Shown here: positions 33,545-45,511 of the stretch, piece by piece
Layout: each line of letters opens with the position of its first letter
How positions within the stretch are numbered: the stretch's first letter is position 1
Source: Pycnopodia helianthoides
Taxonomy: Eukaryota; Echinodermata; Asteroidea; Forcipulatida; Asteriidae
DNA: 64,000 nt
Direction: 5' to 3'
Assembly (NCBI GenBank): GCA_032158295.1
Contig: CM063251.1
Location: 17,361,425 to 17,425,424 of the forward strand
The notes under the pieces: generated by a model
Seen by the model: only the letters and a program-made list of their open reading frames with translations
Told to the model about the DNA's origin: nothing
The model's database searches: none
Made by a program: the position numbers and the translations under genes

Positions 33545-33800
33545 TCATACACTAAAACTGGGTTGGCTAAGAAGTGTCTTGTCCTGCCCTTCACCTCCAA
33601 GACCCCGGATTGGATCCCGGACCGGAGCGCTGAATTTCGATTAGATTTTCGGTCCCTACCTGCTTGCGTGGGGTTTTCCTATTTGAGGTTTTCTCCCATA
33701 TCTAAAAACTGACATTTCTTTATCATCATTTCTACCCATGGTATCTTCGGGCCTACAGGTCACAGTGCTAGTCACTTTTCAGGGTCCCTTCTGGTTTCAT
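33545..33800 (+). mobile_element. tRNA-derived SINE, copy 2 (plus strand)
   Basis: Starts GGGTTGGCTAAGAAGTGTC with a degenerate box B (GGATTGGATCCCGG). The body GTGGGGTTTTCCTATTTGAG and CTGACATTTCTTTATCATC matches the minus-strand copy at 28430-28703. Confidence 0.6.
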
Positions 33801-33989
33801 TACCATAAATAATAATATTGATAATAATAATATTAATACTTGCTATTTACTCGACGTGATTTCGAAACTACTGCACAGCAGTTTGTAAAACTCGTAGGCT
33901 TGAGACATTTTTAACTTTACTGCCAAAAATGCCCTGGTACATTAGCCCTTCGTGAACATGGGACTTTGTTTGGTAAATAAGATGCCCCC

Positions 33990-34490
33990 CCCCCCCACCG
34001 GCCAACAAGTAAAACCTAGGTGTAAGGAATTACTTTAAGGAATTTATTTAAAACAGGACCGAATATTTTATGCGTGCGAGAATCGTCCACTACATTTAAA
34101 CCCTGTACGGAATAAATTATTTATAATTTATCAAAGGGGCACTAAGTAAAAAAAGTATCGGTTTTACAAAAGAGTAAAATTGAAATTTAAAAAAAAATCC
34201 TGGAAGATGAAGAATACTTTTTGTTATTTTGTTAATATATTTATTTGCAATGCTCAAGTTAACACAAAACAATACAACATACATGTACAAATTACATACC
34301 AAGGAAAAACAAAGAGGAAAAAACAGACAATCCGGTATTCTGTAATCTTAATTAAAAAATGTCATTTTTAAGAGCAGTCCACTTATTATCAAATTTGCAC
34401 AGGTTGTTATTGTCCAATGATATTTTTTTCTCCAATGTGTAGTGAAACTTAACTAAGTTCAGAAAGGAGGTCATAATTAGGTTTCTTGTT
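33990..34490. other. AT-rich spacer without recognisable genes
   Basis: A C-run near 33986-34000, then AT-rich DNA. Short open frames on both strands are lysine/phenylalanine-rich and look random. Confidence 0.4.
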
Positions 34491-34492
34491 CT

Positions 34493-34885
34493 TTAAGGAA
34501 CATAACAGAATTGGTAAGAAAAAAACTTGTAAAGTATACTTTTGATCACAGATTTACATAAAACTTACACGGTCAAATGATGATGATAGTAGAAAACATC
34601 CCTTGAAATATTTCTGTCTGAAATGCCATATTTGATGAGAAATGAATAAACTAATTTTCCGATTGGAATTTATCGCTCAGTGAGCGTTTTTTTTCATTTG
34701 TTGAATCTATACGATTTCATGCAAATGTGTAATCGGTTTTTCACTTTTTTTCTCGTAACCCAGATGGCCGATCGATCTCAAACTTCTACAGGTTTGTCAG
34801 TTTATGTATATGGTGGATTACATAAAGTGCTTACACTGCCACCCACTGTTTTGTGAGCAAAACCAATTCCGTAATGTTCCTTTAA
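34493..34885 (-). mobile_element. TTAA-flanked MITE, family 1, copy 4 (inverted)
   Basis: Reverse orientation relative to copies 1-3 (internal GAGTTTATCGCTCAGTGAGC order inverted). Flanked by TTAA. Confidence 0.8.
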
Positions 34886-34951
34886 ATCTACAGTTATAGA
34901 TAGCTTTCTATAGCCAAAATAATACATACATTTTCCAACGGTAACTCAGAG

Positions 34952-35714
34952 TTAGGTACATCTATGCAAAAAAAATAAAAAATTATACTCCAATCGGATG
35001 GCATTGTGAACAACTTTCTCCCACCAGTTCTCTAAATTCGTCCAGAAAGTCTTAACAAACGTGCAATCATAAAACATATGCCTGATTGTTTTAGGGTGAG
35101 TTTCACAAAAAGAACACTTATCCTTAGAACTAATCCTCATCTTGCAGAGCCTACAATTAGTCATCAAACAGTTAACATTGATTTTGTATTGAAAAATCCT
35201 TGTTCTGACCTCAGCACAGGCTTGAAATGGCAAAGAGTAAATTCCACACCACTCATCATCATCAATGTTCAAAACATCACTTCTTCTGTGAAGTGGGTAC
35301 TTCCCCAAATCTATGAATAAAGATTTGGTAAATCATCTTGGTTGATAAAGTGTTTATATGAGTATCTCCATCATTCTGTACAATGAAACCTTTGGTAATG
35401 CATTTATTTCTATCAAAGCCCTGGCTGCGGATATGTTTCCAGTTTGTTGGGATGGATGATATAACTCCCCTCCAATGCAAATAATCCTTATTTGAAATAC
35501 CCCTCCCGGTCCATTTAGAGAAGGGGATCAAAGCACCATTCTCATAACACAAATCACTTAATATAACCATACCAGCATTATACAATCTTTTGTATAAAAA
35601 GGGTTTACCGTTGATATTAATACAATGGTTGTTATAAATACACTGTGAAGTAATCTTTACATCACTTGGTTTTACCAAATCAAAATACGAGACAAGCACC
35701 TCCCTGTAGAACAA
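34952..35714 (-). pseudogene. LINE C-terminal region with zinc-binding motif
   Basis: Two overlapping frames. The downstream one reads CRLCKMRISSKDKCSFCE, then RHMFYDCTFVKTFWTNLENW, the reverse-transcriptase-associated zinc-binding pattern common at LINE C-termini. The upstream part holds FYREVLVSYFDL and NKDYLHWRGVI. Confidence 0.75.
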
Positions 35715-35748
35715 GGGAATGTTATTCCACTTTTTTACTTGGCTAAAT

Positions 35749-36143
35749 TTAAAGGAACATTACAGAATTGGTAAGAAAAAAACTTGTAAAATATACTTTT
35801 TGATCACAGATTTACATAAAACTTACACGGTCTTATGATGATGAGAGTAGAAAACATCCCTTGAAATATTTCTGTCTGAAATGCCATATTTGTTGAGAAA
35901 TGAATAAACTAATTTTCCGATTGGAGTTTATCGCTCAGTGAGCGTTTTTATTCATTTGGTGAATCTATATGATTTCATGCAAATGTGTAATCGGTTTTTC
36001 ACTATTTTCTCGTGACCCAGATGGCCGATCGATCTCAAACTTCTACAGGTTTGTCAGTTTATGTATATGGTGGGTTACATAAAGTGCTTACACTGCCAGC
36101 AACTGTTTTGTTAGCAAAAAACAATTCTGTACTGTTCCTTTAA
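35749..36143 (-). mobile_element. TTAA-flanked MITE, family 1, copy 5 (nested in LINE)
   Basis: Same family, inverted orientation, flanked by TTAA. It splits the LINE between the thumb and C-terminal parts, so it is younger than the LINE insertion. Confidence 0.85.
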
Positions 36144-36577
36144 CATTACAGTGGAAAATTAAATTACCGCCATAAGGCGAGATATATTTCTTGAAAATGA
36201 GCTTCCAAGGAGCCAAACTCACATTATTGTATCTCTGGATCTATTTAATTTGCAGAGCTTTGAACATACTTTTTTTGTATCCATCATCTTTAAACCACCC
36301 TCATCAATAGTACCAATAATTAGGGTACTCCTTTTGACCATTCCTTTTCCCCCCATTCCAGATGAAATCATAAATAATTTTGTCGACCTGCTGAACAACA
36401 TATGTAGGAACTGAAATTACAGAGGCCAAATGTAATAATTGAGACAAGGCGAAAGTCTTGACCAACAGAATTTTACCGGACCAGGTCAAACGTCTAGACT
36501 TCCAAATATTAAGAGTGGTTTTCAGAGCTTGATTTCAGACTCAAAGTTCATTATTTTCAGCTGCGTCATCCTCATAG

Positions 36578-36975
36578 GAGGTCGGTGTCCGCCCGATAGT
36601 CCGAAGGTCCGTTAGTCCGAAGGTTCAATAGTCCGAAGGTTCGATAGTCCGAACGCACAAATTTCCCATAACAGGGGTTCACTAGTCCGAAAGTGAAATA
36701 GGGTTCGTTAATCCGAACATTTGATGCGATAGTCCGAAGGTTCATTAGTACGAAGGTTCATTGATCCGAAGGTTCACTGGTCCGAAGTTTCGGTAGTCCG
36801 AATCGACGATAAGGTCCGATAGTCCGAATCGACGATCGAACCTTATTGTCAATTCGGACTACCGGACCTTATTGTCAATTCGGACAATCGAACCTTCGGA
36901 CTATCAAACCTTCGGACTATTGAACCTTCGGACTAACGAACCTCCGGACCATCGAACCTTCGGACTATCGAGCTG
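36578..36975. repeat. Inverted array of TAGTCCGAAGGTTCGA units
   Basis: The left half repeats a 16-bp unit (TAGTCCGAAGGTTCGA) in one direction and the right half repeats its complement (TCGAACCTTCGGACTA), with a turn near 36836. It would form a long hairpin. It lies within the LINE. Confidence 0.85.
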
Positions 36976-37038
36976 TAACCGAAATAAACACCCAGTGCCT
37001 TAATAGGTGTGTCAAGCCATTCAATATCAAAAGGTTTT

Positions 37039-37975
37039 TCAACGGAACACCGTTTGGAGCCCAGCCACATATGCTTGTGATTTACTCACATTTAGTTTCA
37101 GACCCGAGATCATGGTAAATTTACTCTTGAGAACAAATAGATTTTTAGCTGAGTTCTCATCTTGGACTATACAGGTACTATCGTCTGCGTATTGGATAAT
37201 CTTAACTTCAGCATCCTCTACAAAAATACCTTTAATATCAAGATCATTTCTTATAGCACATGACAACAGTTCTATGGCCAATATAAATAAGTACGGACTC
37301 AGTGGGTCACCCTGTCTCACCCCTCTTCCAACTGAGAAGTATAAACTTGAGGTTCGACCATTGTTCATTACACAACTACTTATATTCGAGTAAAGAGATT
37401 TGACATTTCTAACAAAAATTTGAGCCAAAATTCATGCACTCCAAAACTTTAAATAAACATTTCCATTCTAACGAGTCAAAAGCTTTTTCCAAGTCAAGGA
37501 AAATCATAAAACCTGGAATATCATTACTTTTGGTGTAATTCATAACATCCTGGACGGTTCTTATTGATTCACCAATAAATCTACCCTTCACAAAACCCCA
37601 CTGGTCGTTGTGAATTAGATTTGGGACAACCTTATTAATTTTAAAAGCTAAACACTTTAGAGGCAATTTTGTAGTCCACATTTAACAAGGAAATTGGTCT
37701 CCAGTTTTTTTTTTTTTTTTTTTTTTTAACTTACTTCTGTCTTTACCCTCCTTTTCAATCAATGTGATAACTGCCTGTCTTTGTGACGACGACATGTTCT
37801 CATTTGTGAGACCAATATTTAAAATATCAACAAGAAAATTACCAATGACATTCCAAAATATCAAGTACCACTCCGAGAACAGCCCATCGTTACCAGGGCT
37901 TTTATTATTGGACAATTTCCTCAAAGCATTATAACACTCATCATTGGTACCTTCACAAAGCAGCATATCGTCCCG
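37039..37975 (-). pseudogene. LINE reverse transcriptase fragment
   Basis: Three frames are needed to read it. NKSPGNDGLFSEWY and RQAVITLIEKEGKD come first. A T-run at 37707-37729 (poly-Lys) then breaks the frame. KAFDSLEW, then GVRQGDPLSP and YADDS follow. Catalytic Asp residues are present in the pieces, but the frame is interrupted. Confidence 0.85.
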
Positions 37976-37977
37976 AC

Positions 37978-38171
37978 TGGGCCCAATTTCATAGAGCTGC
38001 TTAAGCACAAAAAGTAGCTAAGCACAAGAAAACTATGCTTACCAGAATAAGGTTACCAGCCAAACCACCATACCACATGTACAATTTGTGACTGGTATCC
38101 TGCTCATTTCTGCTTAGCAGGCAATTGTTAAGCAACATTTTCTGCTTAAGCAGCTCTATGAAATTGGGCCC
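37978..38171. mobile_element. MITE with GGGCCCAATTTCATAGAGCT ends, nested in LINE
   Basis: Terminal inverted repeats of about 28 bp (GGGCCCAATTTCATAGAGCT, then GCTTAAGCA). It interrupts the LINE between endonuclease linker and reverse transcriptase. A partial relative is at 56580-56745. Confidence 0.85.
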
Positions 38172-38828
38172 TATGAGCACAGGAATCTTATTGTCTTGAA
38201 AGAAAACATTGTTCCCAGTGTCGGTATTTTCACCAAGAATGGACTTATAGAGATTATGATAAAAATCCTTTTGTTCAGTGAGGACAACGTTGGGATTAAT
38301 CATTTCCAGACCCTCATCTGTGATCAGCTTTTTACAATGCTTTCGTCTGCTGTTCCCTTTTTCCAGACCAAGAAAGTATTTATTGATTTTGTCCCCCTTT
38401 TCGGACCATCTTAAGCGTGAGCAAACAATACCCTCGATTAATTTAGCATCAATATTGTTGATTTTATCCGCCACGCTGGTTTTTGTTCTAGCAATACCAC
38501 CCTTTTTATCGATACTAGAATCCAGAACACAATTAAAATCGCCCCTTACAATAATTCTTTCCTTAGTCTCAAAGTCTTTTTCATCAAATAAACAATTCAA
38601 TTTATCATAAAAACCAATCTGCATGTTCTCGGTGTTAGGGGCATAAATATTCGCAAGGATAAAACTCAAATCACTCTTCATCAAGTTAATAATCAAAATT
38701 CGACCAAAATCATCTCTGAAATTCTCGTCCACATCAATGTTGTTCCCATTCTGACAAATTATGGCAACACCACGGCTATTGTTTGAGCCGTGAGAAAATA
38801 CAATTTTACCACCCCACTCGTGTGCCAT
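38172..38828 (-). pseudogene. LINE endonuclease fragment
   Basis: Contains WGGKIVFSHGSNNSRGVAII, then ILANIYAPN and GDFNCVLD, typical of AP-endonuclease-like LINE domains. After SVADKINNI the sequence jumps to a linker region (LRWSEKGDKINKYFLGLEK), implying loss of the C-terminal endonuclease part. The frame runs into the MITE at 37978-38171. Confidence 0.8.
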
Positions 38829-39232
38829 TGCACTTCGACTTCTTTAGTGCTATGGGAGCAAAATTAAATCTGCCTTGGATTTACAACACCAATTGAAAAA
38901 AATACGTTTCCTGAAGTTTGAAATTGTAAAAATTGAAACTTACTTTTTTAGTTACGTTCAATTCCAGTCTCGACACTTCACTTCACTCGTTCAGATTACA
39001 GTATATATCTTGTTCGTTCTCGCGCCCGGCAATTTATTTTTACGAAACGTCGTTTTGGGGAGTCGTGACGAAAGTGTCCCTGGTTACGAGAAGAGCTGGC
39101 CGATTCCTCCGCGGGCGGCGAGCCAGCGCCGCCGATACGACACACGTCGGCATGGTAACGGTAAATAGCCACCATTGTGCGCCCGCGGCAACCCATCACA
39201 TGGTCCGCAATTATTGAAAAGTGTTTTGTTTT

Positions 39233-39626
39233 TTAAAGGAACATTACAGAATTGGTTTTTGCTAACAAAACAGTTGCTGGCAGTGTAAGCACTTTATGTA
39301 ATCCACCATATACATAATCTGACAAACCTGTAGAAGTTTAAGATCGATCGGCCACCTGGGTCACGAGAAAATAGTGAAAAACCGATTACACATTTGCATG
39401 AAATCATATAGATTCAACAAATGAATAAAACGCTCACTGAGCGATAAACTCCAATCGGAAAATTGGTTTATTCATTTCTCAACAAATATGGCATTTCAGA
39501 CATAAATATTTCAAAGGATGTTTTCTACTATCATCATCATTAGACCGTGTAAATTTTATGTAAATCTGTGATCAAAAAGTATATTTTACAAGTTTTTTTC
39601 TTACCAATTCTGTAATGTTCCTTTAA
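39233..39626 (+). mobile_element. TTAA-flanked MITE, family 1, copy 6
   Basis: Full-length copy with intact ends (AGGAACATTACAGAATTGG and inverse) and TTAA on both sides; among the least diverged of the eight. Confidence 0.9.
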
Positions 39627-39926
39627 GGGGAATTCCTTCACGTTACCCTTTTTCTGTTATTCAGTGGGTTGGCACAACATAAAGCAGTCGTCTACGACCC
39701 TTTATAGAATACAAGGAAGTGTGTATGTAAAAAAAAAACTTAAAAAAAGTTGAACCTCAAAAAGTCGCATCAAGGCGACCTTTAGAGATTAAATTTGTTT
39801 GAAATATTTTATTGATTTCTAATCGAAAGAGGTACTCCAGACCAAATCATTGCGCAGGATGCGTGCTATCATTCCATCTAAAATAGGCCTGTGGATGAAA
39901 AACGACACAAGTTGTACCCTATACCT

Positions 39927-40312
39927 TTAAAGGCAGTGGACACTATTGGTAATTACTCAAAATAATTATTAGCATAAAACCTTACTTGGCAACGAGTAAT
40001 GGGGAGAGGTTGACAGTATAAAACATTGTGAGAAACGGCTCCCTCTGAAGTGACATAGTTTTTGAGAAAGAAGTAATTTTCCACGAATTTGATTTCGAGA
40101 CCTCAGAATTAGATTTTGAGGTCTCGAAATCAACCGTCTGAAAGCACACAACTTCGTGTGACAAGGGTGTTTTTTCTTTCATAGTTATCTCGCAACTTCG
40201 ACGACCAATTGAGCTCAAGTTTTTACAGGTTTGTTATTTTATCCATACGTTGAGACACACCAAGTGAGAAGACTGGTCTTTGACAATTACCAATAGTGTC
40301 CAGTGTCTTTAA
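39927..40312 (+). mobile_element. TTAA-flanked MITE, family 2, copy 3
   Basis: Ends AGGCAGTGGACACTATTGGT and CCAATAGTGTCCAGTGTCT with TTAA on each side. A central palindrome GATTTCGAGACCTC/GAGGTCTCGAAATC. Confidence 0.85.
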
Positions 40313-40574
40313 AAGGAGGGCACACCTTTGGTAATTACTCCAAAAATGAATGACCCTCAAAACTTACTTGGTAAAGAAGCACTGCAGTTGTTGATCATGT
40401 ATAACATTTTGGAATATGGCTATATAGAGAGAGGGATTCAAAAACATTTCAATCTGAGAAACGTTTCTCAGATTGTGTATTCCAATTACGGATTATCCTT
40501 TCTCCGTGGATGTTACCGCTCCAGATTTCGGCGATATCTCAAAAATGCTACCACATTTCGAGCCGTCCCTTTAA
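40309..40574 (+). mobile_element. TTAA MITE, family 3, short copy sharing a TTAA with its neighbour
   Basis: Starts at the TTAA ending the previous element and ends CCGTCCCTTTAA. It contains the perfect palindrome TGAGAAACGTTTCTCA and GGCGATATCTCAAAAATGCT. It is shorter than other family-3 copies. Confidence 0.65.
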
Positions 40575-40639
40575 GAGTGTTATTCAAAACGTCCATAATT
40601 ATACATTATTTAGTCTTCTCATACGTTCAACAATAACGT

Positions 40640-42170
40640 AAAGGCATATTATTATTACTATTATTATTTAAAAAAATAAGCAACACTTATACAGACATAC
40701 ATGAGAGTGAATGGATAATTCTATAGAAAAGGGATATATGTAACAATATCTAGTTTATAAATGTACAGACTGAAATTAGTAAATGGATTTAAAAAAAGCA
40801 GGAGTAAAGGGGCCGGGGATGGGAGAGAAAAGAATGGGTATGGGTGTAGAGAGCAAAAATTGAAAGTCCAAGTGACAATATTAGCATGTAATAAAGCAGC
40901 AGTTGAAACACCGGCTAGTTCTATCTCAAGTGTGGGATGAATTTGGTGAGCTTTCATTCTTTCAAGAATATTGTAGGTAAAGATTTGAAATTAAGGTGTC
41001 CCCATCAGTCGCCCCCCTCGCCCTAGTTTTACCTCTCACGTAAATACAAGACGAAATAGGGTGTCAGTTTGAAATCAAGGTGTCGAAAACACAACCAGTT
41101 ACAATCTTTGCAAAAAGTCACCTTAAAATCCAGAAATACTGGACATTTCCCTTGAAGAATTCATCCATAACTTTACTTTTTATTAAGCATCGGTTTATAT
41201 TTTTTATGTGGGGGTGTTGGAGTTGTTGTTGTTGTTGTTGTTGTTTGTTGTTGTTGTTGTTGTTTTTGTTGTTGATGTTGTTCCGTTGTTGTTGTTTGGT
41301 TGTTTGTTGTTTTTTTTTGGGGGGGGGGGGTTTGGGGGGGGGTTGGGGGTTTGTTTGTTGGTGCGTTGGGGTGTGTATGTGTTTGCTGGGGATTTTTACA
41401 CAGTCAATGAAACAAAGGTTCCCACAAGGGTATTTTTTTAGAAAAATGAATAATAAAACAACAATAGGAAGTCCCCAAAAAGGTGTGTGCAAAGAATGGT
41501 TGTTTTTGTTTGTTTGTTTTTGTTCGCTTGTTGTTGTTTTTAAAATTTGGATGGGGTTTTGGGGGAAGGTAATTTTACAGTTTATAGTCTTTAATATGTA
41601 ATGTGCACGCTTTAACACCAAGTACATGGTGGTCTTTCAACGACAACCATTTACTGGTTGTAACAGCACAACAACAAAAACCCATCACTCAAAATCCTTT
41701 TTGAAACCGCAGTGTTATGACATTCCCATAGGAACATTATATTGGCAACAAGGCAATATTTATGAGTGCAGTCATTCGTGTGCAGCCAACCGCTACAAGT
41801 CTTTAGTGGACGAGCGAGCCACTGCATTTTGGTATTAATTTGTTAATCGACCCCTTCGACTGTCGCTGACTTTGAAATTAATCTACTTGTGTTGTGTGTG
41901 TGTGTGTGTGTCATTCAAACTGAGGACTTACAACAAAAGGGACAATATGTCCACGTTTACTATCACAAAGGAAAACAAAATGGGGTCCACGTTTGTCAGG
42001 ACAAAGAGTTGAACAAATTAGGGTCCACGATAAGACGTCTTTACACACTGTGTGAGCTCGTAAATGCACGCTCATTAAAATGCGCACAATTAAATAAACG
42101 GGTCTTAGTGCAAAGACCAGGTAAAGTGTAGCTTCACGACCCCGAGACCATGATGTGTTTGTGGGGATGA
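40640..42170. other. Intergenic region with simple repeats
   Basis: Contains a GTT-rich tract and G-run (41218-41345) and a GT run (41893-41912). The long open frames here are repeats of Leu/Val or Gln/Asn and are not genes. No other feature is supported. Confidence 0.5.
41218..41345. repeat. (GTT)n microsatellite followed by poly-G
   Basis: Interrupted TTG repeats then runs of G; source of artificial poly-Leu/Val or poly-Asn/Gln frames. Confidence 0.9.
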
Positions 42171-42174
42171 CACC

Positions 42175-42323
42175 GGGGCTCGATTTCACAAAGAGTTCAG
42201 ACTGATCGTAACTGCAAATCCATCGCAGTTGCTTAGCAAAGAGTGATGTCACAATACAAATCACTATGGTAATACTGATAACTCATCTTAAGATGAATCT
42301 TAGTGCTTTGTGAAATCGACCCC
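42175..42323. mobile_element. Short MITE with GGGGCTCGATTTCACAAAG ends
   Basis: About 149 bp with inverted ends (GGGGCTCGATTTCACAAAG and CTTTGTGAAATCGACCCC). Diverged relatives lie at 8228-8495 and 51590-51735 (shared CACACTTTG and TTAAGAT blocks). Confidence 0.75.
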
Positions 42324-42621
42324 AGGTGAATTGAGTCGATACAGGTCAACGTTGAACATTGTATATTTGAAAATGCACGGGTATATAGGGAAGCTCTTTG
42401 TAAAACAATTTTTGTCTGGGTCCTATGTCTTTATACTCTGAGACATGCAATGAAATCAGTCCGTCGTTTCGGGCAAACCGCTGGCACACATTATTTCTTT
42501 GACATGCAATGAATAACAAACTGAGTAACACACACAGTGTTGGTATTTTATGGTCGACATGACAAACTCAGTTTTTCAAAAGCATGACTTATTGCAGCGC
42601 TAGCCGTTTTCACACAGGCTA

Positions 42622-42997
42622 TTAAAGGAACATTACAGAATTGGTTTTTGCTAACAAAACAGTTGCTGGCAGTGTAAGAACTTTTATGATCCACCATATA
42701 CATAAACTGACAAACCTGTAGAAGATTGAGATCGATCGGCCATCTGGGTCACGAGAAAATAGTGCAAAACCGATTACAAATTTGCTATGTGTTATACAAC
42801 GCATGAATAAAACGCTCATGAGCGGTAAACTCCAATCGGATATTAGTTTGATTTATTTCTCATCAAATATGGCATTTCAGCCAGAAATATTTCTAGGGAT
42901 GTTTTCTACTATCATCATCATTAGACCGTGTAAGTTTTATGTAAATCTGTGATCAAAAGTATATTTTACAACTACCAATTCTGTAATGTGCCTTTAA
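42622..42997 (+). mobile_element. TTAA-flanked MITE, family 1, copy 7
   Basis: A more diverged copy (internal CGCTCATGAGCG). Flanked by TTAA; the right end has one change (AATGTGCCT). Confidence 0.8.
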
Positions 42998-42999
42998 GT

Positions 43000-44520
43000 A
43001 CTTTGTGAAAAGGGTCATGTGCATTGATAAGCCTATGCTATAAAAGATATAATGGGGTTGTATGCGATCGTGTATGCCTGCATGGCTTTGAGTACAACTT
43101 CATGACGGATTGGTGGAGAAAAAAAAGTGTGCTGATAGAAAATTCAATATGTATTTGATAACAGAAACCGTAAATGCACATAGGTCATCGGTTGCGAGGC
43201 TGCAGCACAATGTACAAAAAGAGTATTTTTAGGTCAATTGATGTCGGTGCCCCGTTTTCGTTGCAGAGACAGTTTTTCCCGGCGTGCTTTCGTTTTTTTT
43301 TCGAGAGTTTCCATTGAGGGATTTTTCCGTTGTAAGCTTGAGTTTAACACGAATTTAAAATTAGTTTGCATGAAGTCTTTAAGTTTTTATTTCAAACAGT
43401 TTATTGAAAACAATATTTAGCATTACGATATATATTTTTTTAAATACCCGATAATAAAACTGAGTTGCTTAGTTTTTTTCCCCGGTAGTCCGATTTGACT
43501 TTATACGCATAGTCTAGTATACAACTAGCCCGGTCGCAGGTTACCAGCCTACAACATGAAACAAATAAAACAACAAACAAACAAACAAACAAACAAACAA
43601 ACCGAAAACATTCTCTCGGATCTCTGCTCTGTTTGAAGGGACACGATCGCATTTGATTTGGCGCTTCGGGCTATAAAAATCGTTTGCTATAAAATGAATA
43701 TGATTGGAAAGATGTTTTAAAAGTAGAATATAATGATCCACACAAACATACCTCGAAATTGTGTGGTTTTTTCCTTTATGGTTGTAAACTACCACGGTCA
43801 GCCAATTTGTAGGCCCAAAGTTTTGATTCCACAAAATGGCAGACCATGTTATTAGTTCACGAAGTAAAGAGAAAACCACACAATTTGAGGAATGTTTGTG
43901 TGAGTCATTATGAGTCCCCATTTTAAAACGATTGCAATTAACAACACTAATTGTGTTGATTTTTTTTTCTTCTTTTCATTTTACCCAAACAGCAAACTTT
44001 TTGTTAATAAAATTATTTACATTAACTCGTCTCATTGAGCACACACTTAAACAACAAACGCAATATTTAAAAAGGTAAACCAGGTTAAAGACGGCCAGTC
44101 GTGCTGACATGTCTTGTAGACCACACAAACTGTGACATCACAATGTTTACAAAAGAGCCAAAGAGCCTGGACTTCCTGCAGGCACAATTTGTACACAGCT
44201 CAAAGGAAGAACACGTGACATTTCACTTTATGAGTATCGCACTCCTAGATTTTGCATCACATTTTTGATGCGAAGAAACTGTGCACAGTCATCGTCAAAC
44301 TTGTCCAACTGTTATTTCTACTTGTCTTGATAATGGTTATCGTGATATTATTTCTCATCAGTGTTGTAGTATCTTGCCTGCCAGAAAATGTCATGGAGTG
44401 TAAAGGTTGCTCTCTCTGTAAACAATGTGACGGTCACGGTCTATCTACAACGCCATTTATATTTGTTTTTTTTATTCAGCAGTTACAGAAAGTTGTCGAA
44501 TTTGTTTCAAAAATCAAGCA
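43000..44520. other. Gene-free intergenic DNA
   Basis: AT-rich, with an (AAAC)n run at 43575-43602. An open frame at 44252-44560 has a very hydrophobic stretch but no splice, start or homology support. Confidence 0.4.
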
Positions 44521-44526
44521 TATTCA

Positions 44527-44983
44527 AAGAGGGACTCCAAAGTCGAATTCAGATTTGTGATGCACTCAATTTCCAGTAGATAGCGTTCTTATGAAAGTGG
44601 GGGAAAGAATCACAAGTCACTTTACTTTACGTTAACATTGTGTAAAATGCCATTGTAATGTACATGATACCCTTCCAGTACGAAATGTTTGGAACATCCT
44701 AAAACATCCAACGACGTCACATTTCAAATATAGGGGTCCGTACATTTTTTTGTTTCAGGGAATTTGTAGTTCATTCCTGATATGTTGACGATGTCCAACC
44801 AAAAAGTCATCCAATTAATTGACCGTTTGACTGACGCAAAAGATCATAAAATAAAACAACAATTTACACTATTTCGAAGGAAGGTTAGAGACATATAAAT
44901 TTGTCCCACTTTCATAAAAACGCTATCTATTGAAAAACGAGTGGATCGCAAAACTGAATTTGACATTGGAGTCCCTCTTTAAC
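44527..44983. mobile_element. MITE with about 75-bp imperfect inverted ends
   Basis: The left arm AAGAGGGACTCCAAAGTCGA ... AGATAGCGTT..TGAAAGTGGG is mirrored at the right (CCCACTTTCATAAAAACGCT ... GGAGTCCCTCTT). The middle is unrelated to the other families here. Confidence 0.75.
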
Positions 44984-45511
44984 CAACAACAGTCTTCATA
45001 AATCAATTCAAGTGTTCACACAAACAAGTTACAATAAAATAAAATCCAAACATAATGTAATTAAATATTTACAGTTCACTTTTTATACACATAAATTCTA
45101 CCTACCTTTCAAATACAGCCAAATGCTAAAATAGGGGAGCGAAAAAGTTATTTTCTCTTCTAATCACACACTATAAAAAGTAACATGAAAATGAGTTTTG
45201 GGGATATGAATAACATTATTTAGGAGAACCGTCGACTGTTGTAGAAACTTGGTTATCACAGTAAACAATTCCAACGTTTTGACTAAAACTCTCAACTGTT
45301 TTCAGACGCAGAATTAATTATGTCTAAATGATTATTTTAAAAATGCGTAGGACTAGTTGACGATTTTAAAAATCGATTCATTAAAAAAAGATTACTTTAA
45401 AATAAATTTGTGTGGCCTTTTGGGGAACTTTCAGCAAAAAAAAAGGCAGTGAAAAAGGTTGCAAAATTCAAGTCTTACTAACAAAAACTAAATAGCAAAA
45501 ATAAATTTAAT

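Larger units (their letters stand above)
34920..38880 (-). mobile_element. Broken L1/Tx1-like LINE with nested insertions
   Basis: Read leftwards: an apurinic-type endonuclease piece, reverse transcriptase with FLDLEKAFDSLEW (motif A), GVRQGDPLSPYLF (motif B) and QYADD (motif C), a thumb-like piece (IIYDFIWNGG) and a C-terminal region with a CxxC...H...C zinc-knuckle. The order matches L1/Tx1-type non-LTR retrotransposons. Frameshifts, an internal deletion after the endonuclease core, and insertions at 37978-38171, 36578-36975 and 35749-36143 make it inactive. The 5' end is truncated inside the endonuclease. Confidence 0.85.

Noticed and set aside
41080..41627. Two open frames of about 170 codons (plus and minus strand)
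   Set aside because: They are produced by (GTT)n and poly-G; composition is poly-Leu/Val or poly-Asn/Gln with no domain or splice support.
44252..44560. Small membrane protein gene
   Set aside because: Hydrophobic run only; no start context, splice pattern or family. The end of the frame overlaps the terminal repeat of the MITE at 44527.
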